Below are positions 33,942 to 45,929 of a stretch of 64,000 nt of DNA, one piece after another (position 1 is the first letter of the stretch; each line of letters starts with the position of its first letter). The position numbers and the translations under genes were made by a program. Source of the stretch: Ampelocalamus luodianensis (taxonomy: Eukaryota > Streptophyta > Magnoliopsida > Poales > Poaceae); assembly GCA_036346255.1 (NCBI GenBank), contig CM070617.1:21193080-21257079 (forward strand), written 5' to 3'. A model generated the notes under the pieces. The model had not been told where the DNA came from. It searched no databases and saw only the letters and a list, made by a program, of their open reading frames with translations.

Positions 33942-35066
33942 TGTTGGAATTAATCTGGGCTAGGCCCAAATATTATATTCTAATTAATTCCTGGTAAATC
34001 TCAAAGGCCCATGTGCATGTGCATGACTGTTTAGTCCCATATGGACAGATGAAGGGGAGTTACACCACTTTATAAGGTGGAACGTGGTAGCCCTATTGTG
34101 GAATTGGAAAGAGCCAACACACGCGCGCGCTCGCTCGCCTCGCCGAGCCGTGCCGAGCCGTGCCGTGCGGTGCGTGTGTGTGTGTGTGTGCGCGTGCGCG
34201 TGCGCGTGCGCAGCGCAGCGCACACAGACACAGCGTGTCAAAGCGGCGCGATTTTCTTTATCTATTCGAAAATCGAAATGCACTGACTCGTAATTGATGG
34301 TGACCTTTGGTCTTCAGTCTCTTTATTTTTGGCTATTAAAAGGTTTCAGTTCTGATGGCGAATCAATGGCAACCTTTGGTCTTTCGGATTCCAACTGTTG
34401 GCTTTTCGATTCTGCCGAATCAATGGCAACTGTTGGCCTTTCGATTCTGTTGAATCAATGGTAACTGTTGGCCTTTGGACTCCTTTCTTTTGGCTATTTA
34501 AGAGAAACTGAGAGTACTGGTTCTGGTTCCCAAGTTTTCCACTTCCACAATACGTAATCACGCTTTGTTCGTTGTCTCGGCGATCTCCATCCCGCGAGGC
34601 ACGTGTACGGCCGCACCGGAGAGCGAGCCTCGGAACCCCGTCCTCGAAGGCTTGCACGAGCGAGGACGAATAAGGTTTTGGGAGCGTTCGCGCGATCGCC
34701 GCTTCATCCTTTTCTCACATGATCGCACGACTACTACCACAACATCCACGGTTTCTGCTACATCTACATCAATCGAACAACTACTACCACGACGCCCACT
34801 ACGCCATGACTAACGACGACCTCACCAAGACTCCTGCTTCTACTTCTTCTACTCCTTCCACTGAAAGATCTGGGTATGCCTATCTCGCGTTTGTCGTTTA
34901 CCTAGTTTTATTTTCTGTTATTGTTATGAACACTGAGATGGGAATGCTAGCTTCTGTTCTTGTAGAATCTAGTATAACTATAGTGTTCTTAGTTATAGTT
35001 ATTTTCATGTTTTATCTAGCAAATTTCTGGATTAAAATACTTCGAAAAATGCTTATATATTCAGCA
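33942..35066 (+). mobile_element. Copia-like solo LTR, 1125 bp, TSD TAATC
   Basis: Begins TGTTGGAATTAATCTGGG and ends ATATTCAGCA, flanked by perfect TAATC (33937-33941 and 35067-35071). A TATA-like TTATAAGG lies near 34069. It contains an alternating GT/GC tract (about 34168-34213) and three tandem copies of a GAATCAATGGCAAC unit (34360-34480). A frame at 34719-35069 with a hydrophobic end is probably not a gene. No primer-binding site follows. Confidence 0.75.
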
Positions 35067-35403
35067 TAATCTGCTTAAAAAACTGTTTATGATTACTACC
35101 TTTGCTTGGAATAAATTGTAATAAAGGTGTTTAAAGGATTTTTGGATGCTCTCTGGATTATATCTCAGTTGTTTAGCATGCTATGGATGATATAGTGATA
35201 ATTAGCATATTTTTTGGATGTCTCTTGATTATACTGGATGTTGGATTATTCAATTGCGTTATGATTAACCGTTGGAATCTCCTGTATAGTTGACTATACA
35301 AAGGAGGTTCTGCCGAAGTTAGTAGGACATCTTAGTTTTAAATGACTACAATGTTAGTTTAGTAGTATTCCAGACTCTTATTGAGCTGGGGTGTTACACA
35401 TTC

Positions 35404-36247
35404 TCCCCGACCGCTGCTCTCTCTCTGTCTAAATTTTATACTTAAAAGAAAGAAGAGAAGTGAAAGTTAAGTAATTCAAGCGTACTTGTGCCAGACAGAT
35501 CTGTACGTAAACACGGGAAGCCAACTTGAGGTTTATACTATGACAGTTGCTCTTAAGGTAGGTTATCCAAACAGATCAGCTTCAATAGTTGTGGTCGCTC
35601 TGGATTGGCAATAACCAATATCCATGCATAGTTGTAGATGCCAAGGTGACCAACAGCCGTGTCATTTGATCCCATCCACGGAAGCACAGCAAGCAATACA
35701 ATCCAAGCATTACTGCAAGTGGTCATAATTAAACATGTAATATTACTAGTAATGAGCTCTCGATTGCAGGAGTTACCACTTCCATATGTAGTGCAGCGTT
35801 CTATCCCTTCAGGTTTGTACGAGCCACGAGCCCACGAGAAGATCGCATAGAGATATTAGATATATAAGAGAAGAAATGTTCTATATACGTCAGTTACTCA
35901 TTTCAATTCGTTTGCATGCAAGAGGTGTGTATGCTCTGATTTACTTTTGTTTCAGCAAAGAACGGACCTGCAACTCTTCATGCGTGCATCTGTTAGTCGT
36001 TCTAGCAAATTTGATGCGATCAAGCTAGCTTTCCAGATCGAAGTTCCACTCTATCGAGATGCTTTGGGCACGTGATCGATCGGCAGTCACGTACGTCTTG
36101 ACAAAGGCGCACACGACGAAAGAGTACTTGATCGAGGTCACGCACGAGCATCTTGATTAATGTCCCGTACGTGTGATGTCCTGATGGCCCCTGTCCAACT
36201 TGTAACGCATGAGCCAGGAGGCTTCTTCCCAACAAGCACCATACCAT

Positions 36248-36321
<74 letters not shown>

Positions 36322-37891
36322 AAGACCCATGATCGAGTCTGAATTGAGTGAGTGTGTATTGCTTGATTAAACCTGATAAGGTTGCATTGGTCCTTGTTGG
36401 TCCCTGTCGAACTTCTATCGCTTGAGCGGTTGAGCCAGGAGGCTTCTTCCCAAGTCCCAACAAAAAAAAGGTGAATGGATGAAACTGAGTTTCCCGAGTA
36501 GAATACAGCAAATTTGATTCTTTTTTGGAAGAGGCAAGATCGTAGTCTGAATTGGCTATTAATTTGTGTCTCTTTGATTTGTATCTAATAGAGTATATAT
36601 GACAACTTTTGCTCAAGAACTGCGATTTTTTGTTTTGTGATCGTACTTTTGTTTTTTTTTTTAAAAAAAAAAAAAACTGGGCCTTTACGATTTAGGATCT
36701 GAGCAGGTCTTAAGTGCATGAGTGGAGTTACACGAAAGCTCCCTTTATGTGGGCTTCATTCAGGACCAGTAAATTGGGCTGGGCCAGAACATTTCCTTAG
36801 CCGAGATATACAAAAATAGCTAGTGCTTTCCGGGAACGAAGAGAACCGGCCTACGATGATTTTACTAGGAACTGACGACGCATTTGTCTTTCATGTAGCA
36901 TTTGCTGACAGTCTTGTATTGGCAAGTTCGTTATTTGGGCGCGCACGTTGCAGGTTATGTCAGGAAGCGCGGCTAGAAGAGAAGAATCTGGGAACCTGGA
37001 GTCGTCTGCGTGTCCAATATTCTGCCGACGCGATTAGAACGGCACCTCGGTTCCTAACCGCTACACGAACAACGTCGCCATCGCACATTGAAGGAGAGGC
37101 AGGCGCGACTGCACGATGCCAAAGCCATGTGAGCGTCGGGAGCCGAGTCGATCCCGGCGTGGTCCACGAGGCGCGGCCTCACCACCCGGCAGTACGCGGT
37201 ACGTCCCTCCTGGCCCGGCCGGGCGGGCGCCACCAACCTGCGTGGCCCCGCGCGCGTACGCCCGCACGGCACGGGGCGCCGGCTCGGGCGTACTCCGCGT
37301 CCCCCCCTCACCAAACCGCGGCGCGCGCGCGCGAGACCACGCACGCACGCTCGCTCACTCACGGCGAATCGATCGGGCGGTCGTCTCTGGCACGTAGACT
37401 AGCTAGAGAGTAGAGACTGGTCCTGGGCCTCCAGGCTCCAGCGCTCTGGCCGGCCGGCCCCTGACTCGGGGACGTGTCAACTGTCACGCATGTTAAGTTT
37501 GTCAACGCTCCCCTTGATGATCCTGCGAGAGCCGGCCTGTCGCGTTCGCTTGTCTCTGTTGATTGGGTTTCAAGGAAGGTATTATGAGATGCAACACCAT
37601 CACGTCACTGCCATGCTGGCGTCGCATTTGGTCCCCGGGGAAATCATGTACAGTTGCACCGAGACGTACGTACTTACTTACAACTGTTCCACGGGAGGGA
37701 GAGGGAGCTCCGGAGCAGAGTCTTTCTTTAGCTAGCTAGGGGCTCGGGCTGTGATTGTTATGCGCCCGGCCTGGGTTTTAGTTCGTTAATTTGTCCGTGT
37801 GATAGGCTAGCCTGCATACTGCTATGGTCAGGGTCCATTGCCTAGAACACGTACAGCAAGTTTCTCCAGAACCCGTACATTGTGCTGTACA
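35404..37891. other. Intergenic with microsatellite and duplication, no gene seen
   Basis: Contains a TA microsatellite (36252-36319). An imperfect duplication flanks it: GAGCCAGGAGGCTTCTTCCCAA occurs near 36211 and near 36432, each preceded by CCCTGTC-AACTT. The GC-rich part at 37050-37460 has many short frames on both strands without domains. Confidence 0.45.
36252..36319. repeat. (AT)n microsatellite, about 34 repeats
   Basis: An uninterrupted AT dinucleotide run of 68 bp. It is likely to be highly polymorphic. Confidence 0.98.
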
Positions 37892-37900
37892 GTACTAGTC

Positions 37901-38147
37901 GGAAAAAAAAAATCCTATAGGACCTGGTCCACAACTTCATTAAGGTAGATCAACTTCACCGTGTGATACGTGTCTTTTCACGAATTTCAAATCGTGATAT
38001 GCTAGTCTTCAGTATTCAATTCGTGAAAATTCACATCAATGATTTATAGGGCTGTGCGTTTTGAGATTCGTAAAAAAACATGTGTCACACGATAGAGTTG
38101 ATCTATATTGATAAAGTTGTGGACCAGATCCTATAAATTTTTTTCTC
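37901..38147. mobile_element. Palindromic Mutator-type MITE, 247 bp, 9-bp TSD
   Basis: The two arms are near-complementary over almost the whole length: CCTATAGGACCTGGTCCACAAC on the left and GTTGTGGACCAGATCCTATA on the right, with GGAAAAAAAA / TTTTTTCTC ends. It is flanked by identical GTACTAGTC (37892-37900 and 38148-38156), the 9-bp TSD diagnostic of Mutator-like elements. It is non-coding and could fold into one long hairpin RNA. Confidence 0.85.
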
Positions 38148-38156
38148 GTACTAGTC

Positions 38157-38879
38157 AGTGTCCAGACACGTACTCTCAGAAAAGCATAAATATCGTCTAC
38201 CAATGCAAGATTGAACATAAAATATCAAATATCAGGAGCTTTCGTGCTGCCGATTTGAATAAGCCTTTCAATCATCGCAAAATGCCCTAGATAAATACAT
38301 AGAAATTAAGCATACATCGACCGAAGTGATTAATTTATCATTCAGAGAGTCCTCTACGCTCCTAATTAACCTGATTCGCGCATAAACTCACATTACAAGC
38401 ACGTATTGTTCTTCCATCCTCCAAACCCCAATTTGTCGTTCCAATGCAAGGCTAACGGACAAAGCATCGCGCGCGGTTGCTTTCTCACGCACCACATCTG
38501 CATCTGCATGCTGCATGCAGCTCGTCCTACGGGCATCAGTCTGTTGGGTCCGGGTCCATGCACGAATGCCAGCTCATTGCCCTTGTTTGTTCGCTCCAAC
38601 TAATCCATCCATGCATGTACTGCGACAGTCCAATCAATGCATGGTTGTTCAACTCACTCTAGCTCTTGCCATGATCCTGGCCTGCATTACTGCACTGCCT
38701 GCCCATTTTTCTCCCACAGAGCAATTAATTGGAATAGGCCATGTTATGATTCTTCGTACTACTACTGAGTTCTGAGTGTGTGTGACTGGTGCAGCTCGAA
38801 GAAGAGTGTAGCTTAAGCAACTCTAGGTAGTCTGTCCCTGCAAATCATTGGTGTGATCCCCACTGGAACTGGACTAAGC
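38157..38879. other. Intergenic, no gene seen
   Basis: Only short frames without domains. No repeat recognised. Confidence 0.45.
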
Positions 38880-38882
38880 TTA

Positions 38883-39145
38883 GGGCCTGTCTGGGGAGCT
38901 TAAAGCCAGCTCCGGCTTTCAAAAAACTGGTAAGCTCCCTCAAATGGGCCAGCTTGTAAGCGGCTAAAACCATAAGCCGAAAGTCACATGTAACTAGTAA
39001 AAGCCAAAAGCTGAGTGGGAGATGCTTCTTTAGCTTATTGCGGGTCCAATTTATGAGTTTGCTCTTGTAAGTTGGAGAAAATGCGCAACTGATTTTCAGC
39101 TCAGAAAAGTAAAAATAGCTTTTCAGAAAAGCTACAGTTCCCCAC
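38883..39145. mobile_element. Tourist-like MITE, right end decayed
   Basis: The left edge TTA|GGGCCTGTCTGGGGAGCTTAAAGC is like grass PIF-type MITE termini. Near 39115-39140 AGAAAAGCTACAGTTCCCCA resembles the opposite terminus but lacks the final bases. The right boundary is approximate. Confidence 0.45.
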
Positions 39146-39149
39146 CTCT

Positions 39150-39913
39150 CTGTGCTAAAAGATGTGGTACTTTTAACTCTTTACGGAGAAGGAGAGCTGC
39201 ATCAATCCATCAGGTAGATCTGATGTTTTTGCTGAAGCCAGTTTGATCACTGACTCGATCTAGCTAACTCCCCTCCCACTTGCTAAGAGTCATATTTTTT
39301 GGGGAGAAGATCTCTTATGAACGGGGAAACGGCAGTGAGTAACTTCCTTGCAGTGGCAGTATCAATTAATCCGTGCACTGTTGAGTGTCTATCAGAAAAC
39401 ATTACTGTCGTGTGTCAAACTTAGCCCATGTAAAACTGGGCTGCATGTACATGAATAGGGGTACGTCAATAATGTACTAATTATTCGTCGAATGAAAGAA
39501 GTACACTGTACCTGCCAGACCTGTATATCATGAAGACAACACAGTTGAATGAGGAGCATCGATCGTCAGTCCTGTTCCTGTATGTACTCTTTTGCCGGTT
39601 AATGAAGTAATCTACGTAGACTCGACGCCCGTCATCCATCGGTATACAGCGACTGAACCTGTACACTGTACAGTACGTATCGCCCTGTTCCAAATTTTCT
39701 CAGCTATACAATTTGGCCGAACAATATAATCTAAAAAACCCAGAAGCTGATGCATCTGCCTGTCCTTGACCATTGAGTATACTATCCCCAGAACAGAAGA
39801 CTAACTTTCTCTGACTTGTACAAGCACGTCCTATTTGAGCTGATTCTATAATACATGATTGATTCATTAGTGCTTCCCTCACAGTTTTGTTCTAGCTACC
39901 ACATACACGAAGC
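39150..39913. other. Intergenic, no gene seen
   Basis: No feature recognised between the decayed MITE and the next solo LTR. Confidence 0.4.
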
Positions 39914-40957
39914 TACCTGTGAGACCATGCGAGTCTGTCGGAGTTTCAGTTTGAGTTTGGATAATTTGTTGATTTGGTGTTGTGTGCGGTATGACCGATT
40001 TGTGGAAGCGGTCAAACCGGCTTGCGCTTCTGTCAAGTGAGTTTCAGACGAGCGTAGTCTAACCGACACGAGGAGTGCGGTCAGACCAGTGTGTGCGGTT
40101 CAACTAGGCTTTGGTAGCCGCTTGGTTTGTTTTTTTCAGAGAGAATGTTTGGTGTCGAGGCCGAGCGGTATGACCGGCATGGGTAGCGCGGTTAGACTGA
40201 TGTCCTATTACCGAGCTTTGGTTATGTCGGTCTGAGGTGAAGTGAGTGCGGTTAGACCGACCGATGGTTGGCGGTTTGACCGACATGGGGAGTGCGGTAA
40301 GACTTATTGCTTGTTTCTAGAGCGTGTGAGATGTGGTGCTTTGAGGTGTCGATTGTGATTTTGATGTGTGGTTTGATCCTAGGAGGTTAGGATCAGTGTG
40401 TGTTGCATGATGCATGATTTAACTAATATGAGTCAAGTGCATTGGAACGATGGTTGTCTGGTCTTTGGATGTGCAGGTTACTTGGAGTGCGGTGGCGGTT
40501 AACGGCAAGACCAAGACTAGGCGGGAGAGCTGAGGTCTATGTGGTTGTGTAAGTCCAGGTAAAGCTATGTGTCTCAAGCGGAAGGCACGGAAAAGACAAG
40601 GATCATGAAGAGGCAAGTTAGTGTATGTGGTGTGCAAAGTGACTTAGGGCCGATGCAAGTAGAGATGGTTCGGTGAATCCAAATACGTGAAGACTTGATG
40701 GCAAGTCACTGGGCACCACGGGCTGCGTGTCAAAGCACGCGAAGATGCTTTGGTGTGGAGGAATGGGAAAAGATCGGTAGAGGGACATTTTGGTTAATTG
40801 CCCAATACCGAAAAAGTGGCGGTGTGCGAAACCGCGGTGTTGGCCTAAGTGCTTTATGTTGTGATTCATGAAGGAGGACAAGACACGACGGATTCGAGCT
40901 ATTGGATCCAAGTGTAAGCGGCACTCTAAAAAGCGTGCGTGTGTAAGTGAAAACCCG

Positions 40958-42421
40958 CACTACTACAAAACAGGTCATAATAGACGGTTCATCACAGACG
41001 GTTCTTTTGGAACCGTCTGTGTTGTTATATCACAGACGGTTCTTTTTGAAACCGTCTATGATACATCATTATCACAGACGGTTCGTATTAAGAACCGTCT
41101 GTGAAGTATCACAGACGGTTCATGATACGAACCGTCTGTGATAACTACCTCATCACAGACGGTTGGTATGATGAACCGTCTGTGATACTTCACAAACAGT
41201 TCGTGATACCAACCGTCTGTGATGAGGTAGTTATCACAGAGGGTTGGATTTAACAACCGTCTGTGATTTAGATTTTACCATGGCTTGGAATTTTCCTTAC
41301 TCTCTGATTTTACCATGGCTTCAAATTTTCCTTACTCTCTGATTTTACCATGGCTAAAATTCAAGTCACAATACCAACCGTCTGTAATGAGGTCATTATT
41401 ACAGACGGTTCGTATTAAGAACCGTTTGTGATGATATACTTATCACAGACGGTTCATAATACGAACCGCCTGTGATATGTCATCATAGACGGTTTTTTGT
41501 ATGGAACCGTCTGTGATTCGCAGCGCGGGAGGCGGGAGTTCGAAAAATTTTGAACGCGTGCGCGGGAGGAAAAGTATTTTGACGCTGTCCTTATATATTA
41601 TAGCTACCCCAACGTTGTCTTCCTCTCCTCGCCCCTTACACCTCAAGTCGGCTCTCATCCTTCCTTCCTCCTCCTTTGCTCCACCGGTGCCGCCTCCTCG
41701 ACCATGAGCCTCCGGCCCTTAACACAGCGCCACCACGCAGACTACCCGGCTTAGTCCTCCTCTGCTCCCCTCCTTCCCTTTTGGTTTCATATTGAGTATT
41801 ATTTATCTTTTGATGTTTTGCTTGATGTGGTTTGTTCTATGCATGAAAAGGGGTGAAGCCGCTAGTCATGGGGTTCTTGGTGATGATGTATGCTAAGAGA
41901 GGTGGATGTGAAAAAGGGAGGAGGGAAGGAAGGATCGAGCCTACCAAGGTCCTAAGGTGCATTCCGGTTATTGCTGCTAGTGGAATTGTAGATGGCATGG
42001 TGTGCTACACAATGTGTGCTGGTGGGTTCTTGATGATCATGTTTGGGTGTGCTAGATAGCCTGGTGCTCCACATTGTGCGCTGCAAACAACGTTCTATGT
42101 AGAATGGAAACAACGTATGCTGATTTTTTTTTGCAATACAAAAAACTATCACAGACGGTTCTGAACAAGAATCGTCTGTGATAATTACTATCACAGACGG
42201 TTCTTGTTAAAAACTGTCTGTGAAAATGGACTATCACTGACGGTTCTGAACAAGAACCGTCTGTGATTGTAATTATCACAGACGGTTCTAGTTAAGAACC
42301 GTCTGTGATAGCTATTTTCACAGACGGTTTGAAAATCGTATGTGATGAACGCCTGTTATCACAGACGCATAAATACAGACGGTTCACAAAACCGTCTGTG
42401 ATGACGTTTTTTGTAGTAGTG
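40958..42421. mobile_element. Non-autonomous CACTA (En/Spm) transposon, TSD CCG
   Basis: Terminal repeats CACTACTACAAAACAGG and GTTTTTTGTAGTAGTG with the 3-bp TSD CCG on both sides (40955-40957, 42422-42424) are diagnostic. Both subterminal regions (40980-41520 and 42145-42410) are packed with the 12-mer TCACAGACGGTT and its complement, roughly fifteen copies each, arranged as back-to-back hairpins; in CACTA elements such repeats bind the TNPA-type protein. No transposase gene is present. The middle (41520-42120) has no recognisable coding sequence. Confidence 0.92.
41271..41357. repeat. 35-bp tandem repeat within the CACTA element
   Basis: Units start at 41271, 41306 and 41341 with GATTTTACCATGGCT; the first two end CCTTACTCTCT and the third is partial. 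Confidence 0.9.
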
Positions 42422-42937
42422 CCGGTTATGTGTTGGATTATCGGGTTTGCCTATGTGTTGGTGGATAGTATCCACTTTGTATCCAGGTTGTTAGGGTTTC
42501 ATGGAGAGTGGTAGGTATAGAGCCTCAACTATAAAAAGAAGAAGAGGTGATGGCTTAGAGAGGGAACCATGTAGAGATAGTGGTAGGTGCACTTGGAGAA
42601 TGCTTTAGAGAGAGGTTATGAGCACTTGTGTGTGTGCTGCCCTTGTGACTCTTGTTCTCCCAAGGGAGTGACTGCAAACATTCCTCTCCAAGTATCAATA
42701 GGAATCTCAAATTCGTCAAAGTGCTTGTGCTCAAGATTGAGATGTTGCTCTTGCTTGTTCCCAAGTATGTGTAAGAGGTGGTAGAAGCTTAGGTCCATCC
42801 AACTAGGGGGTTTGTAAGGCAAACTCTTAAAGTTGCCCGATTCTGGGTTGAGAAGGGTCAAATATTGGGTTCTTTGGTTCAAGGGATTTTTACTTGATCT
42901 TTTGTTGTGGATTTGCTTGCCAGGACGTGTGGGAGTA

Positions 42938-43465
42938 ATTTTTTTTAGATAATGGAAAAGAAAAATCTCTCCCGGCCTTTGCATCAAAGATGCACACAAC
43001 CTAATTTATTTAAAAGTTTAAAGTACTAAAATTTCCAAAGATAGTTAACAGTGGCTTGCAACCTTACAACCAATAGACAACTGGAATGTAACCTCAATCA
43101 TTACTAATCCTGTTACTAAACCGCCACCCATAAAATTTTAGGATTTGCTTCGCAACAAACTCCAACCTAGCACTTCTGGTCACCATAGCCTCCTTCTAGG
43201 CCGATTTTTGCAGATTTGTCTAAGCACTCAACCAATGTCCATTTGAAAAGATAACCTGCAAGGGATTAGTTGTCATCTTTTTATAAAAAATAATCTCATT
43301 CCGATATAACCAAATAGACCAACATAAGACATTAGCTCCCACTAGGAGTTGTGACTTTAAAATTTTTAGAATACCAACTAACCAGTTCCTAAACAAGTTT
43401 GCTATACTCACAGGAGGAGATCAATTAAACGCATATGGAACAACCCACCACGCAAGACTTGCAAA
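42938..43465 (-). mobile_element. 5'-truncated L1 LINE, 528 bp, TSD GGGAGTA
   Basis: The T-run at its left edge is the poly(A) tail of a minus-strand insertion. GGGAGTA flanks it at 42931-42937 and 43466-43472. The minus-strand frame at 43220-43411 reads LLVGANVLCWSIWLYRNEIIF, the C-terminal zf-RVT region of plant L1 ORF2. Only this 3' portion was inserted, as is usual for LINEs. Confidence 0.75.
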
Positions 43466-43969
43466 GGGAGTAGATCCAAGGTCATCTTGATCATCCTTAA
43501 CACACGAGCACAAGTGTTTGGCCCAAGTTTTTGATTTTTTTGCCCGATTTTGGTGCTCTTTGGCTCCGGAGTGAAAAATGTTAAAACTTTGGAATGCTCT
43601 TGTGCAATCTCTTGTTGTATTAGCTTCTTGATAAGCTGATATTGCCTGGTTAAGTTTCAAGTCATTTGGAGCCTCGATGTGAAAGTTGTGTCATTTTTGT
43701 TTTGCTCGGTTTGATGTTTTCATTTCTGTTCTATAGAAGAGGTCAGATCGGTCCAGAGGTCAAACCGCTCGGGCATAGAGAGACTTGATTAGTTCGATTT
43801 TTCCTTGGTGTTTCCCGTTGTGATCGTTTAGGCCTTGATCTTCATTGTTTCTCTGACCTTATTAGCTCTTCATAGCTAACTAAGGGAAGTGTTTCGAATT
43901 TCTCGATGGCGAAGTTTTGAAGTGGCTCGTATTCACTCCCTCTGATCGTCATCACGGTTCTACACTATC

Positions 43970-45925
43970 CATGGACAAAATTAGAATGCTTTCCACAATT
44001 ATTACCGCAATCCTTAGATTTTGACGGGACTTAGCACCAGCAAGGGTGGAATGCACTGAACTATCTCTCTCTCGTGATTGCTCACAAGAATTAATCTTTT
44101 GCAACATATTCATATTGTAATGCTGCAACAGCGCAACTAATTACTAGAACAGTAGTCTTTTTCAGTGTACTAAAACAATAGTCTAGTACTTTAATTTGCA
44201 GCAAAAGAACTGAAGTTTTTGACTCATATTTTAGCTTATTTTAGCAACAGAATAACAAATATAACCCCTCCCTCCCTGACGAAATGACCCACATCAGGTA
44301 CGTGGGACTGACTGATCAGCGGCGTCAACAGTACGCGGTACACACGCCGTAACAGTACGTGGGCCCAATCATAGCACGGCCAGAGGAGCCCGTGCAAGTA
44401 ATCTATTTCTAGTGCGCGATCCATCGATCTGCCGGCCGGATTCATCGCATCCAATCGCGTGCTTGTTTGTCACGACTGGACAGCACAGCAGGACGGATCA
44501 ATATCCAAACCAATAAAACTAGCTAGCTAGCTACCCTGCGTGCCCCCTCCAAGGTTTTATGCGCCCCTCTTTCAATCGTGTTGATCTCCATACTCGTCAA
44601 GCAGCAGAGCAAGCAGGCATGCTCGATCGCGCGGGCAAGTCAAATATGCGGTTGTTGGTTCGGTTTACCTTAATTGCGTGTGATTAAAGCCAGGAAGACG
44701 ACGGATCGCGCGGTGGGTAGTACCTCACCGAGCCTCATGTGGTAAGAGTGGACTGGACCGCGGTTTTCCATCTCCATGGACGCATAGCGGCCGACCTGTC
44801 CATCGAATCGAAACGGTGTGCTCTGGAGTTGGAATGTACCATCGCCATCGAAACCACTCGACCTGCTACGAGCCTACAGATAAGTACAGATGGAGTGGTG
44901 GCATGTCAAGACTCGAGACTCGAGAGCCGTACCGTACGTATTGTTGCCTCTCGGCAGATCGATCGATGGCCCACACATTCACGCTGCAGAACCGTGCGGG
45001 GGTACACTAGACGGGACGCGACCGGGAGCACCGAACCGTGCAATACTGCAGGAGCCGTGCCCGTCTGGGTAGCTATTATTGATTGATTGCGCTCGAACCG
45101 GCCGGACCAGCAAACGACTTGTCATGGCGATCGATCGTCGCTCTGTACTCTGTACGTACGTACTTCGATCGTCTCTACTGTTTGATGACCTGTGATGATA
45201 TGTCGCTAAGGTTCCGCCATCATTGATAATATGAGGTGGTTCCCGTTCGGGACGGTACTGGCCCTGCGGCGCGTGCGCTGGCCATAGACAACAACACTTG
45301 CATGATTGCTCTTGCCATCAACCGGCAGATATAGATGGATTGTTGTGCTGTTGATTTTGTGCTTGTTCTTCGGTCTTAGACTGGGCTTCTGATCATCAGC
45401 CGTGGCAAGGGTATTCTAGCCGCACGATTACACGAATACACTGGACTACATGTCTTCTCAACCCCAAAAGGGACTACATTGGAATCTACATGCACATCAG
45501 AAGTTTCTTCGTGCATGCAACATGCATGTCCTGATCTAAGAGTCTTTTTAAAACACAAAAAAATTACATGAAACAGTTAATACCGGCAGAAATCAAGAAG
45601 AAAAAAAATACCGTATTCCAACGTGGCCTAAAACACTCGTCACGTGACGGGATGGACCGGAACAATTTCAAGCCCCCGTTGCAGCTAGCTGGATGACACC
45701 CGGTGGAGGCACGCCTTCCTATGCGCGCGCCAACCCAATCACAAAAGCTGGTTGCTTCCCGCAGTTGCGTCCCCAGAGTTGAACGGTGTGAGCAAATCCC
45801 GCTTCTCACAGCGTACCCGTCCAAGGATGGCATGCGTGCATGCATCCAGAGGAGCAACGGGAAACCAATAACAAAATCGTAGGCGATCCCGAGGGATTAG
45901 GGCTGATAGTTTGTGCCCACAGGAA
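43970..45925. other. Intergenic, no gene seen
   Basis: Frames at 44739-45086 and 45564-45857 have no domain and overlap frames in other phases. No repeat recognised. Confidence 0.45.
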
Positions 45926-45929
45926 ACCA

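Larger units (their letters stand above)
31298..35398 (+). mobile_element. Gypsy-type solo LTR split by two younger solo LTRs, TSD CATTC
   Basis: It begins TGTAATATCC, ends GGGGTGTTACA and is flanked by perfect CATTC copies (31293-31297 and 35399-35403). Subtracting the insertions at 32767-33518 and 33942-35066 with one TSD each leaves about 2214 bp of LTR. The TGTAATA/TGTTACA ends and length fit long-LTR gypsy (chromovirus-like) elements of grasses. There is no coding region or second LTR. Confidence 0.8.
39919..43964 (+). mobile_element. Solo LTR split by a CACTA element and a LINE
   Basis: Begins TGTGAGACCATGCG and ends CACGGTTCTACA, with flanks CTACC (39914-39918) and CTATC (43965-43969), a TSD with one mismatch. 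Removing the CACTA element and the LINE (with their TSDs) leaves about 2044 bp. The left part carries many GCGGT(T/C)-AGACCG motifs, a pattern I associate with certain rice gypsy LTRs. The boundary call is moderately supported; the nested insertions are well supported. Confidence 0.55.

Noticed and set aside
34719..35069. 116-residue frame with a hydrophobic segment
   Set aside because: It ends exactly at the 3' edge of the copia solo LTR and has no family match that I recognise.
36020..36616. 198-residue minus frame with a long Ile-Tyr run
   Set aside because: It runs through the AT microsatellite; the Ile-Tyr run is the repeat translated.
37054..37413. Overlapping Arg/Ala/Pro-rich frames
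   Set aside because: GC-biased sequence open on both strands, no domain.
40980..42410. Regularly repeated 12-mers resembling a CRISPR array
   Set aside because: Repeats alternate orientation, have irregular spacing and lie inside CACTA termini in a plant genome.
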